NCBI RefSeq assembly: GCF_000350225.1
Contig: NW_005178839.1
Span: 6,766-48,376 of the forward strand
Source of the DNA: Chondrus crispus
Taxonomy: Eukaryota; Rhodophyta; Florideophyceae; Gigartinales; Gigartinaceae
DNA: 41,611 bases
Reading direction: 5' to 3'
The notes beneath the pieces were generated by a model. It was not told the DNA's origin. It did not search any database and worked only from the letters and a program-made list of their open reading frames with translations. Shown here in pieces: positions 9,170 to 17,511 of the stretch (within the stretch, counting starts at the first letter, position 1; the number at the start of each line of letters is the position of its first letter). Position numbers and translations under genes: made by a program.

Positions 9170-10588
9170 ATGGCTCCAGAGATTGCACCTAGTGGCGCGG
9201 AAAGCGTCGGCTTCCTCAACGACATGGTCGCTCAGATGTGGAACTACATCAACATCGGCGCCGCCAAGTTAGTCAAGGAAATTGTCGAGCCCATCTTCGC
9301 GGAGATGCTCCCGGGCCCGCTCAAGTCGTTGCACTTCACTAAGATCGACCTCGGCAAGATCCCCATGACCTTCGACAACATCGATGTCCACTCCCGTTCT
9401 AAAGACTCTGTCAAGCTGGACGTCGACATTAGCTGGCACGGTGAGTGCGACGTCGAGCTCGACGCGAGCGGCCTCCCCGGCGTGGGCGTCGAGAAAGTCA
9501 GGCTCAGCGGCCGCATGAGCATCGTCTTCTGCCCGCTTGTGCCGGCCATCCCTCCGTTCTCAGCCATGCAGGTCGCCTTCATCAACCCGCCCCTCTTCGA
9601 GCTGGACTTCACTGGCGCCGCCGATCTTGCCGATTTCTCCCTTATCAAGAAATGTGTTAGGAAGGCCATTCACGATATTCTCGCCTCGATTCTAGTGCTG
9701 CCGAATCGCATGCTCATCAAGATGGATCCCGCAAACGATTACTTCAAGAGTTTTCAAACCGACTTGGGCGTTTTGCGTCTTACCTGCGTCAGTGGAAAAG
9801 GCTTTACCACGCCAAAAGGCTTTTTCAAGGACGTGCCGGATGTGTGTTGCCAGATCCGCCTAGGTGCTTCTGCAATTTGGAATACCAGTGCCATTAACAA
9901 TTCTGAGACCCCGGAGTGGAACGAGACCCGTGACTTCTTGTTCTCCGACCTCGAGCAAATCATCTCTATCGATGCTCTTGACGATGACCTTGTGAACGAC
10001 GACACACTTGGCTTTGGTTCTATCAATGTGAAAGAACTACTGCAAAAGGGCAAGACTGCTGAAGTCAAGCTTTGCGACACTTCAGGGGGCAAGCCTACCG
10101 GCGCAAGCGTCACCGTAAAGGCTGATATCTACAACTATGTTCCTAACATCAACAGCTTCGAGCAAGCGGAACCCAATGCAAAAGACCGAATGGTTGGGTT
10201 GCTCACAGTCATCGTTGCGGGAGTCAAGAAGGTCCCTGGCGACCGGGAGTCACTTGCTTCCAGTGTGAAGGTGTCGTTTGCGGGCCAAGAATTTGCCACA
10301 CCCGTAGTGACGGACATGCCCGGCCTAGACCCGTGCAATCCGGCCTTAGACACGGCCTTCCGCATGCCTCTTACCGGTGAAATGGCTGCTGCGAAGTCAG
10401 ATATTGAGCTGAGGCTTTACGATGGGAAGTCCAAGACGGGTGCCAAGGTCTTTTCGTTTGATCAAATTATCGGCGCGCCTGGACTCAATGTGAACTCTGT
10501 AGATAGCCCGGACATGTTTGCACTCGAGAACGGAGCTACCTTGCAGGCTAGTGTTTCGGTATGCGGTCTCGAGTTGAACGCAAATTAG
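9170..10588 (+). CDS. SMP-C2 protein of the synaptotagmin-like lipid-transfer type, without membrane anchor
   Basis: 472 residues. Residues about 20-205 match an SMP (lipid-binding tubular) domain: WNYINIGAAKLVKEIVEPIF, the IDLGKIPMTFDNIDVHS strand and PAIPPFSAMQVAFINPP. A C2 domain follows at about 205-315, with LGVLRLTCVSGKGF, TPEWNETRDFLF and the acidic loop DALDDDLVNDDTLG, which keeps the Asp pattern of calcium-binding loops. The region 340-470 looks like a second, degenerate C2. Plant SYT and animal E-Syt proteins share SMP then C2 and tether the ER to the plasma membrane, moving glycerolipids. Unlike them, this protein has no N-terminal transmembrane hairpin, so it is either soluble or recruited by partners. 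The start context AAAAAATGG is good and no intron is needed. Confidence 0.85.
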   Translation: MAPEIAPSGAESVGFLNDMVAQMWNYINIGAAKLVKEIVEPIFAEMLPGPLKSLHFTKIDLGKIPMTFDNIDVHSRSKDSVKLDVDISWHGECDVELDASGLPGVGVEKVRLSGRMSIVFCPLVPAIPPFSAMQVAFINPPLFELDFTGAADLADFSLIKKCVRKAIHDILASILVLPNRMLIKMDPANDYFKSFQTDLGVLRLTCVSGKGFTTPKGFFKDVPDVCCQIRLGASAIWNTSAINNSETPEWNETRDFLFSDLEQIISIDALDDDLVNDDTLGFGSINVKELLQKGKTAEVKLCDTSGGKPTGASVTVKADIYNYVPNINSFEQAEPNAKDRMVGLLTVIVAGVKKVPGDRESLASSVKVSFAGQEFATPVVTDMPGLDPCNPALDTAFRMPLTGEMAAAKSDIELRLYDGKSKTGAKVFSFDQIIGAPGLNVNSVDSPDMFALENGATLQASVSVCGLELNAN

Positions 10589-10816
10589 AGACATTGCCAT
10601 CGTGTGCGGGAATGCAATTGAATTCGCGTGTACGGTATACTTTAGAAAATGCTAGTTTCATCCTTTGGTCCGTTTCTGAAAAGCTGGGCTCGGGCTCTCC
10701 ATCCCTACTCATCTCCAGCTCTATCTCAATCAGTATGAGCTGTTGCTTTTCAATCACTTGCAAACGCGAATCTCGCATCAAAATGGCCCGCACGACCGTT
10801 TTTATCCCATTGAACG

Positions 10817-10837
10817 CCAGCAAACATAGTTTGCTGG
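10817..10837. repeat. Perfect 9-bp hairpin
   Basis: CCAGCAAAC and GTTTGCTGG pair perfectly around an ATA loop. It lies four bases before the inverted repeat that brackets the assembly gap, so both may belong to one fold-back element. Confidence 0.7.
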
Positions 10838-10840
10838 CTA

Positions 10841-10932
10841 ATTGTTACTACTGTCGANNNNNNNNNNNNNNNNNNNNNNNNNNNNNNNNNNNNNNCCCAC
10901 CACGCGCCGCCGTCTTCGACAGTAGTAACAAT
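10841..10932. repeat. 17-bp perfect inverted repeat bracketing an assembly gap
   Basis: ATTGTTACTACTGTCGA at 10841-10857 is the exact reverse complement of 10916-10932. Between them lie 38 unknown bases (10858-10895) and 20 known bases. The gap is likely where a strong hairpin or a palindromic insertion stopped sequencing or assembly, so its real length may differ from 38. Confidence 0.85.
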
Positions 10933-11256
10933 CGCAATAATCGACTCCCTGAGATCTCAACGTGTTCCCGCCCCTCCCTTGCTACGTTGCGTATCGCACG
11001 CATCAATCTCTACAGGCAGCACATATTCCATGCGCCTGTGCAGCTGTCTACCGCGATGCTAGCTAACTCCTCGACACATGAAGAAGCGCGCATACATTAG
11101 CCCAAAAAAAAGCAGCGCGGTGCATTCCGGCGACAGCCTTCGTAGTCTGATCGCCGGGTTCGTTTAGTATCGACAAACAGTACAAGTACAGTAGAAGCAA
11201 AATGGGAGCGTGGCACGCGAGGGCGTTGTTCTGGCGCTTCACAAGCTGCTCGTGTC

Positions 11257-12801
11257 TCATGACGCGTGATCCTCTTGCTGGCCTGTGAGATAATTCTTGA
11301 CCGAATCAAACCAACTCTTTTGGTTCCCTGCCGCGTTTTGAATGACCTCATCGACGTCCTCGCCCTTTCCGCCGCCTTCTTGTAATCTCATCAATTCGCT
11401 TTGGCGCACGAGTGAGCCCGCGCCCATCCCAGCAGCCGACCCGTCCCCTTGCGACGACCTCTCAGGTCCGGTGGGAGCAGAGGCGGTGCCCTGTGCTGAG
11501 GTAGGCACTGCAAGCGCATCCGCCGTCCCATCCTGCTGCGGACCATCCCCCTCAGTAGCAGGCGTGCGACCCCCGTCAGCGACTGACACCGCCGCCATTT
11601 GCTGTTGCAGAGTCTCCGAGGCTTCGCTAGAACTACCCTCGGATGTGCCCGAGGACGTTGACTGCGGCGGTGTCGGCTCCTTAGGCAGCGTCGGGAAGAC
11701 TTGCTCTGGTATTGGATCTGTGGGAGTTGGTCCCGTGATGGTAGACCGATGGAACATTGGATGTCCTTGAAGCTGAGAGTAAAACACTTTCTCCATGCTA
11801 GGCCCTGGCTTCGCAAGCTCCTCATTAATAAAAGCAGCATCACCCCAGCCCAGGTCCATGAGCGAGCGGACGATGAACTTGTCCGGGTTTAACATGGGTT
11901 CCGAGGGCGGCACAAATTTGTCTTCGACCCAGTTGCGCGGAATGATACTCTTAAACCATGGGTGTTCCTTAATACCCGCCAGGGTAATCCTCTTATCAGG
12001 ATCGACAGTAAGCATAGCTCTAATAAGGTCACGCAAGTCCTTCGGCAGCTCCGATGGAAGATGGTATTGTCCCGCCTGGACCTTTTGCAGAAGGCGCTGG
12101 ATGTTGTCGTCGTCAAAGGGGAGGCGACCTGTGACCATGGCATAGAGAATGACGCCGCAAGACCAAATGTCGGCCTTGAGTCCGTCGTATTTCTCGCCCG
12201 ATACAACCATGGGGTCGCAGTAGTGCGGGGAGCCGCACGAGGTTTCGAGGAGTTTTCCCGGGCGGTTGAGGCTGGTCATGCCAAAGTCGGCGATCTTGAT
12301 GTTGTAGTGGCGGTCGAGAAGTAGGTTTTCGGGCTTGAGGTCGCGATGGCAGATGAGGCGGTTGTGGCAGTACTCGAGACCGCATATGATCTGCTGGAAA
12401 AAGGTGAGGGCCTCGGTGAGGGGGAGGGCCCCCCTTCTGACCAAGTACTCGAACAGCTCGAGGCCATCGACGAATTCCATGACGAGGAAGAGATGTGTCT
12501 CGATCTCGAAGACGTCTATCAAGCTCATCAAATTGGGATGCTTAAGGACCTTTAGCACGGAGATCTCCCTACGCATCTTCTTCTTCAAGGAGGGTTTGTT
12601 CTCCAAAAAGTCCTTGCGGACGATCTTAATGGCGACGATCTCATCGGTCTCGAGGTTCTTCGCCAGCTTGACCTTGCCCGTGGAGCCAGTGCCCAGTGTC
12701 TTGCCAAAGATGTACGGGCCGACGCGCGGGCCTTGGTCGGTGGTGACGAGCTGGATGGGCTGGCGGGTGGGCACGACGACCTCGTCGGTAGCGTTAGCCA
12801 T
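11257..12801 (-). CDS. BRSK/SAD-like (CAMKL) protein kinase
   Basis: 514 residues; Ser/Thr kinase of the AMPK-related group, nearest in look to BRSK/SAD and fungal Gin4/Hsl1 kinases. The kinase domain spans about 30-283: glycine loop LGTGSTGKV (36-44), Lys59 in AIKIV, Glu79 in the C helix, HRDLKPEN with Asp153, and DFG with Asp172. The activation loop has LETSCGSPHY, with Thr187 in the position LKB1-type kinases phosphorylate. SCGSPHYxxPxV and GEKYDG are BRSK-like. The APE-equivalent is odd: SPHYCDPMVV has Met198 where BRSK has Glu, although the Arg it usually pairs with (KRIT, about 271) is present. From about 345 on the tail is Ser/Thr/Pro/Gln-rich and probably disordered. I saw no KA1 domain. 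Confidence 0.9.
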   Translation of the reverse strand: MANATDEVVVPTRQPIQLVTTDQGPRVGPYIFGKTLGTGSTGKVKLAKNLETDEIVAIKIVRKDFLENKPSLKKKMRREISVLKVLKHPNLMSLIDVFEIETHLFLVMEFVDGLELFEYLVRRGALPLTEALTFFQQIICGLEYCHNRLICHRDLKPENLLLDRHYNIKIADFGMTSLNRPGKLLETSCGSPHYCDPMVVSGEKYDGLKADIWSCGVILYAMVTGRLPFDDDNIQRLLQKVQAGQYHLPSELPKDLRDLIRAMLTVDPDKRITLAGIKEHPWFKSIIPRNWVEDKFVPPSEPMLNPDKFIVRSLMDLGWGDAAFINEELAKPGPSMEKVFYSQLQGHPMFHRSTITGPTPTDPIPEQVFPTLPKEPTPPQSTSSGTSEGSSSEASETLQQQMAAVSVADGGRTPATEGDGPQQDGTADALAVPTSAQGTASAPTGPERSSQGDGSAAGMGAGSLVRQSELMRLQEGGGKGEDVDEVIQNAAGNQKSWFDSVKNYLTGQQEDHAS

Positions 12802-13242
12802 GACGGGAATGCCTCTTCGCGAAAAGGGCGGAGGAGGAGAGGGGGTGGAGGAGCGGGCTTGAATGGATCGAGACTACTCGTCAAGAAGGGGGTGGAGCAG
12901 TGCGCTTGTGGGGGTGGAGCAGTGCACTAATGCGGAAGGGGGCGTTCTGAAGCAAAAATGGTTGATTTTTCAGTAGATCAAGGGGGGGGCCGATGCCTTA
13001 TCACAAGACAGGCTTGAAGGACTCACACTTGCGTGGGACACGATGAAGCCGGACCATGATAAGGCATGCGGGCGAGGGTGGCAACACACGGTAGCAAAGC
13101 CTGCACGAGAGGCATCGGAAGGGGGTGTCCCCGCGACCTGTGAATTGAATTTAGGTGAAAATTCGCCAAAACTAGAGGGCACAGATCGCAAATCGCGATG
13201 TGCTCAACGTATCCGGATGCCGGCCGTCCCTGGCGACCGCAA

Positions 13243-13303
13243 TTTCCAAAAAACAACTCTTCGCATGCCTTGGTGGGCATGCAAGGAGTAGTTTTTTTGG
13301 AAA
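13243..13303. repeat. Imperfect 27-bp fold-back
   Basis: Arm 13243-13269 (TTTCCAAAAAACAACTCTTC then GCATGCC) pairs with 13276-13303 with a few mismatches and one unpaired base, around a loop of about six bases. The tip GCATGCC-TTGGTG-GGCATGC is perfect. A related copy of the outer arm (ACTAGTTTTTTGGAAAG) recurs at about 13356-13372, suggesting nested or repeated insertion of the same small element. Confidence 0.65.
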
Positions 13304-13423
13304 GATTGTCAATTTTGAAAGATTGCCAATTTTGCGGCCTGGTGAGCATGCGACGACTAGTTTTTTGGAAAGAAAATGCCCGACAAGGCACGCAGTGGGT
13401 TGAGGAAAATTGACAATCTTTCC
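13299..13423. repeat. 125-bp segment with 18-bp perfect terminal inverted repeats
   Basis: GGAAAGATTGTCAATTTT at 13299-13316 is the exact reverse complement of 13406-13423. A diverged extra copy, GAAAGATTGCCAATTTT, lies just inside the left arm at 13317-13333. The segment has no coding potential and resembles a very short MITE. It lies about 220 bases before the HBS1 start codon, so it could also be part of its promoter. Confidence 0.65.
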
Positions 13424-13641
13424 ACTGCACTGTGCTTTGGGGTGCAGTCACCAGCCACCCCTCGACACGGCCCCTAACCAACCGCTGCCCCTCGCACCCA
13501 CGTCACCTCGTGCACTCTTATACCGTATCCACTACCCCCCCCCCACATCCTCCAACCGCACAGCATGCGCCTCGCTCCCAGTCCAACCGCAACCATCCAC
13601 CTCCCCTGCACCCCTCCGCTCGCCACTTGCTCGCAGCAGCC

Positions 13642-15744
13642 ATGTCGCGCCACCGCCACATCCGCAACCTGTGCTACGACGACTACGACGACTACGCGGA
13701 CGACTACGACGACTACTACTCCGAGCCGGAACCGGAGCCGGAACCGGAGCCGGGACCGGACGATGAGTCCCTTCTGGCCGACCTAGCCGCGCAGTTCCGC
13801 CGCTGTCTGAACGACGACACCATCCAAGAGGCCACCATCGACGCCGCCATCGTCGCGGCGGACTACGACGTCGACGCCGCCCTCGAGCTGCTGCGCCAGC
13901 AGCGCGCCGCGGACGCGGCCGCGGCCACCGCGGCCATGGCCTCCCTGCAGCTCTCGCACCCGTCGCCCATCGCCCGCATGCTCGAGGAGGACGCCGCCCC
14001 CGCCGAGCCGCCCCGCATGCCGGAGCCCGCCGACACCAGGGAGCCGCTCGTGCTGAGCGGCGGCAACGCCCTGCTGCCGCGCGAGCCCGCCGACATATCC
14101 CCGTTTCGATTCGATAAGCCGTCGCCAGACGACGTTTTGCTCGCGAAGAAGGGCGGCGCCGGCAGGAAAAAACTCGCGCTTAGGATGCCCAAGGTCAAGC
14201 CCGGGTCGCGGAATGCCGTTATTGACGCCGGCAAAGTTAACGGCGTGGCCGAGGTGCCCAAGAAAAAGGAGCCGCCAGCGGTGGTTAAGCCCGCGAAGAA
14301 ACCGCCTCAGGCGGCCGGCATGAATAGCAAGGTCAAGCAGAGGGTGAAAACTGCGGACTTTAGGACTAAAGTGAAGGAGGGTTGCTCGTCGGTGTCCGTG
14401 GTCGTCGCGGGGCATGTAGACGCGGGGAAGAGCACGTTGTTAGGGCATATATTACGCTTGCAAGAAGGGACAGGTGGGGGCAAGGGGAAGCGCCGGAGAA
14501 AGGAGCAGGACCTTGCGTGGGGGACGGATGAGGATGCCGTTGAACGGGAGCGCGGGGTCACGATTGATATTGCCACCAGGGTCTTTAAAACGGAGGGGCG
14601 AAACGCAAGGACATATGCCATGATTGATGCACCAGGGCATCGCGACTTCGTGCCGGCCATGATCTTAGGCGCCACACAAGCGTCTGCAGCTTTGCTGGTG
14701 GTTGACGCTTCGCCTGGCGAGTTTGAGGCGGGCTTTTCGGAGGACGGTCAGACCAAGGAGCACACTCTCGTGCTCAAGTCCTTGGGGATTAGCCGACTGA
14801 TTGTGGTAGTGAATAAGATGGACGTCATAAATTTTGAGGAGGACAGGTTTGAAGAAGTTGCCAAGGCGGTTAAGAACTTTTTGAGAGACACTGGATGGAA
14901 GGTGGACAGGTCGGTGTCATATGTCGCGGCCTCAGGTCGCTCGGGGGCCAACCTGGTTCAAAAGCCGGACGCGGAACACCCACTGATGAAGTGGTACAAG
15001 GGACCGACCGTGCTAGAGGCCATTGAACGCTTACCAAGCGCAGACGCTTTGCATATCGCCGAGGTCAGTGCGCAGCCGACGAGGCTGATTGTGTCCGACT
15101 TTTTCCGGAGCGCCACCCTAGGCGGCAACGGCGCTGTTACTGGACGACTACTATGCGGTACCATCGCACCGAAAGACAAGCTCTCAATACTTCCCGGCGG
15201 AGCGCTTGCGATGGTGAAGAACCTGGAAACAGGGTCCGGCGAGCGGAACGGGGTCGCCGTCGCAGGCGTCGACTCCCTCCCCGTTTCCATCGGGCTCATG
15301 GACCTCCCGGATGGGGTCATCGTCAACACCGGAAGTGTGTTGTGCGACCCGGAAGCGCCTGTACCCGTGGCTGTACGTTTCACTGCGCAGATCATCACTG
15401 TGACCACAGGCACCCCACTGATCCAAGGTTCGAAAGGCGTGCTGCATATTGGCGGCGGAGCGGAGGCTGCCTCGATATCCAAGCTATGTGAATACAAAAC
15501 TAACTATAAGAAGGGAAGTCATGGAGGAAAGAAGAAGCGCAGGCCGCGCCGCTTAGTGAAAGGGGACACCGCGGTGGTGGAGATTACGTGTGACCGTGGT
15601 GTCCCGATGGAGAAATCGACGAATGTGAAAGCACTGAGCAGGTTTGCATTGCGGCAAAACGGGAAAACCGTCGCGGTAGGCATCGTAACGGATGTTCTCA
15701 AGTCCGAGGCAATCGGGACACCCGGCGAAAGCGCAATAGAATAG
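13642..15744 (+). CDS. HBS1: Hbs1-like ribosome-rescue GTPase
   Basis: 700 residues. Hbs1 is an EF-1A-related GTPase that works with Pelota/Dom34 to split stalled ribosomes in no-go and non-stop decay. The start MSRHRHIRN followed by an Asp/Tyr-rich stretch mirrors animal HBS1L. After a Glu-Pro repeat (about 28-39), residues 45-95 form the UBA-like HBS1 N-domain (DDTIQEATIDAAIVAADYDV). GTPase motifs are G1 GHVDAGKST (about 255-263), switch region ERGVTIDIATRVF, G3 DAPGH (about 328), G4 NKMD (about 390) and a G5-like SGRSGANL. Domains II and III follow and end with NVKALSRFALRQNGKTVAVGIV. The frame is open upstream of 13642 but unlike the family. The gene is uninterrupted. eRF3 is less likely because of the N-terminus. 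Confidence 0.93.
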   Translation: MSRHRHIRNLCYDDYDDYADDYDDYYSEPEPEPEPEPGPDDESLLADLAAQFRRCLNDDTIQEATIDAAIVAADYDVDAALELLRQQRAADAAAATAAMASLQLSHPSPIARMLEEDAAPAEPPRMPEPADTREPLVLSGGNALLPREPADISPFRFDKPSPDDVLLAKKGGAGRKKLALRMPKVKPGSRNAVIDAGKVNGVAEVPKKKEPPAVVKPAKKPPQAAGMNSKVKQRVKTADFRTKVKEGCSSVSVVVAGHVDAGKSTLLGHILRLQEGTGGGKGKRRRKEQDLAWGTDEDAVERERGVTIDIATRVFKTEGRNARTYAMIDAPGHRDFVPAMILGATQASAALLVVDASPGEFEAGFSEDGQTKEHTLVLKSLGISRLIVVVNKMDVINFEEDRFEEVAKAVKNFLRDTGWKVDRSVSYVAASGRSGANLVQKPDAEHPLMKWYKGPTVLEAIERLPSADALHIAEVSAQPTRLIVSDFFRSATLGGNGAVTGRLLCGTIAPKDKLSILPGGALAMVKNLETGSGERNGVAVAGVDSLPVSIGLMDLPDGVIVNTGSVLCDPEAPVPVAVRFTAQIITVTTGTPLIQGSKGVLHIGGGAEAASISKLCEYKTNYKKGSHGGKKKRRPRRLVKGDTAVVEITCDRGVPMEKSTNVKALSRFALRQNGKTVAVGIVTDVLKSEAIGTPGESAIE

Positions 15745-16109
15745 AGAAGGGGCCGCAAGGGACCGGCTGTATCTATATCAAACAGTAGTAGCAGTAGTCA
15801 GTAGTGCAGTATGTCGCTATAGACAACGAATACAAGAGCATTCTAACGTGACTATGCATCGTAAACAGATGCTTTCCGACGGAAGAGACAAGACTAAGAT
15901 GACGTGGGCATCTCGGAACGATTTATCTCTACAAGGCTAGTGTTGTAACCGGAGCTGCGCACGAGAAGTACCTTTGACAGTCAGCAGATAGATTATCTTT
16001 AGTAACACGACGGGAGAGTAAAAATTCAGCAAGAGTCTCGGGAAAAAAGACGGTGAGAAAAGTCAAAGTACAAGACAAGACCGTAAACGCAACCGCAACT
16101 GGTGGCCGT
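15745..16109. other. Convergent 3' spacer between HBS1 and V-ATPase D
   Basis: 365 bases between two facing gene ends. A run of CAGTAGT-type triplets occurs at about 15783-15809. No gene or RNA is supported. Confidence 0.6.
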
Positions 16110-16964
16110 CTAAAACAGCAGGTCCGGATCTGCCCCGCCTGTGTGAGCGTCGATAATGGACGGGGCTGTGCCATTAGCGGTGGCTGAAAACGAGGCCTGA
16201 TCAAAGCCAACGAGGGCCTGTTTCCGCTTCTCCTCAAGCGCCTTGCCCTCTGCTTCCAATTTCTCCTTGTCTTTCTTGTTCTGGATCAGTTTGAGTCTAA
16301 AGAACTCCTCCCTCTCCATCTCATCCAACTCGGATATGACGTAGGAGATGGTATTTTCCAGCTTGGGCTTGACGACGTTTTCCAGGGCGTTGACGCGGCG
16401 GTTGGTGAGCTTGATAGCCTCATCCAAAATAATGAAGGAAGTCTGCAACGAAGCGAGCGAAACAAGCAAGTCAAGCGTCTCCGAAAAGGACTTGCGCGCA
16501 TCCTGGATCTGCTGTCCACCCTTGGACAGCCCCGCGAGCGACACCGCACCTTTCCCGTTACCCGCGACATCCTTCGAGGCTGCCCCAGCAACTGACGGCG
16601 GCGCGTCGTCGTCCACGTCGATGCCCATCTTAGCGAAATTGGGGATGCTCACGCCCGCGACGTTGTCCGGAGTCATTCTGACGCGCAGGGTAGCGTCATC
16701 GACGTTCTCAATGACGATATGCTTGAGGTTATCGCCGTATGCATACTTGGCGAGCGCGAGCGCGAGCATGGCTTCCTTGCTCTCCTCGCCGGCGCCCTCT
16801 TTCTTGGCGAGGATGTCAGCGAGAATGGAGCGGAAGCGGACAAGCAGCGCGTCGGACTTCTTCTTGAGCATGGAGTGCCCCTTCTTCGCGCCGGCGAGCT
16901 TGGACTTGACCTGCTGCAGCGCCATGCGCGAGGGGACGACAGTGAGGCGTTGGCTGGACGACAT
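16110..16964 (-). CDS. VMA8: V-type H+-ATPase subunit D
   Basis: 284 residues; central-stalk subunit of the V1 sector that couples ATP hydrolysis to proton pumping across vacuolar and endomembranes. MSSSQRLTVVPSRMALQQVK and SKLAGAKKGHSMLKKKSDAL are strongly conserved family blocks, followed by LILADILAKKE-type helix and the C-terminal helix NRRVNALENVVKPKLENTIS with ELDEMEREEFFRLKLIQNKK. The human protein has 247 residues; the extra length here is an insert around residues 120-150 (DDDAPPSVAGAASKDVAGNG) and a longer tail. The first ATG of the frame at 17048 would add a Pro/Arg-rich leader unlike the family, so 16964 is preferred. No intron. Confidence 0.95.
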   Translation of the reverse strand: MSSSQRLTVVPSRMALQQVKSKLAGAKKGHSMLKKKSDALLVRFRSILADILAKKEGAGEESKEAMLALALAKYAYGDNLKHIVIENVDDATLRVRMTPDNVAGVSIPNFAKMGIDVDDDAPPSVAGAASKDVAGNGKGAVSLAGLSKGGQQIQDARKSFSETLDLLVSLASLQTSFIILDEAIKLTNRRVNALENVVKPKLENTISYVISELDEMEREEFFRLKLIQNKKDKEKLEAEGKALEEKRKQALVGFDQASFSATANGTAPSIIDAHTGGADPDLLF

Positions 16965-17511
16965 AGTGGGGCGTGGGTTGCGGGGTAGCGGTGGACGTGG
17001 GCGGGGCGAGGGGAGGTTATATGAAGGAGTCGCGTGGCGCTCCCACACTCATGAATTGCGGAAGCACGGGAAGTTTGACAGGGGGGCTGTCAACGGATCG
17101 CTGGGCGATGGCGACGCGGAAGATGATGGGCGAGGGCAGAATGTGTGCATCCCAGTACAGACGGGTGCGGGTCGGGGCCGGACAATCGGTGGCAGGCACC
17201 ACGTTTCTTCCGTAACCGGTGCCGCAGGAGCTACAGTAACTCGCTTGCCCCCTCGCACTGTACTACACACCCTTTACAGTGAGCACTCTGCAGTAAGCAC
17301 TGTAAGCATATCAGCACCTTCTGTAATTTCCCGTGCGTAGCTGCGCCACGTGTTGTCTACACCTTATCATACGGCGTCCATGCTCACCACCCCGTCCACT
17401 TTTCCCCGTTACATCCCACTCAAACTCAATCACACTCAATCTACCTCCCCGCCCCTTCCTCACACACCACATTCACCACTGCCACCTTCACCACCCCGTC
17501 AAACTCCAAGA
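16965..17511. promoter_or_regulatory. Divergent promoter of V-ATPase D and HMG-CoA synthase
   Basis: 547 bases between head-to-head genes. TACAGTA lies at 17232-17238, with nearby variants of the same theme (CACTGTACT, TTACAGTGAGC, GCACTGTAAGC) at about 17258-17305. A CAC-rich, T/C-rich leader occupies about 17400-17511 before the HMG-CoA synthase start. No TATA box is clear. Confidence 0.4.

Larger units (their letters stand above)
10589..11256. other. Convergent spacer with palindromes and an assembly gap
   Basis: 668 bases between the ends of the SMP-C2 and kinase genes. It holds the hairpin at 10817-10837, the inverted repeat flanking the N-run (10841-10932) and TACAGTA at 11187-11193. 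No gene is supported; the frame that runs across the N-run is an artefact. Confidence 0.6.
12802..13641. other. Divergent spacer of the kinase and HBS1 genes, with fold-back repeats
   Basis: 840 bases. Next to the kinase start is a 25-base tandem duplication built on GGGGGTGGAGCAGTGC (about 12887-12928). The block 13243-13423 contains two nested inverted repeats, listed separately. From about 13440 to the HBS1 ATG the plus strand is very C-rich and holds the HBS1 leader; the frame is open there but has no conserved sequence. Confidence 0.6.

Noticed and set aside
10561..11100. A plus frame that crosses the N-run
   Set aside because: The run of unknown residues makes the frame meaningless and both sides lack any family signal.
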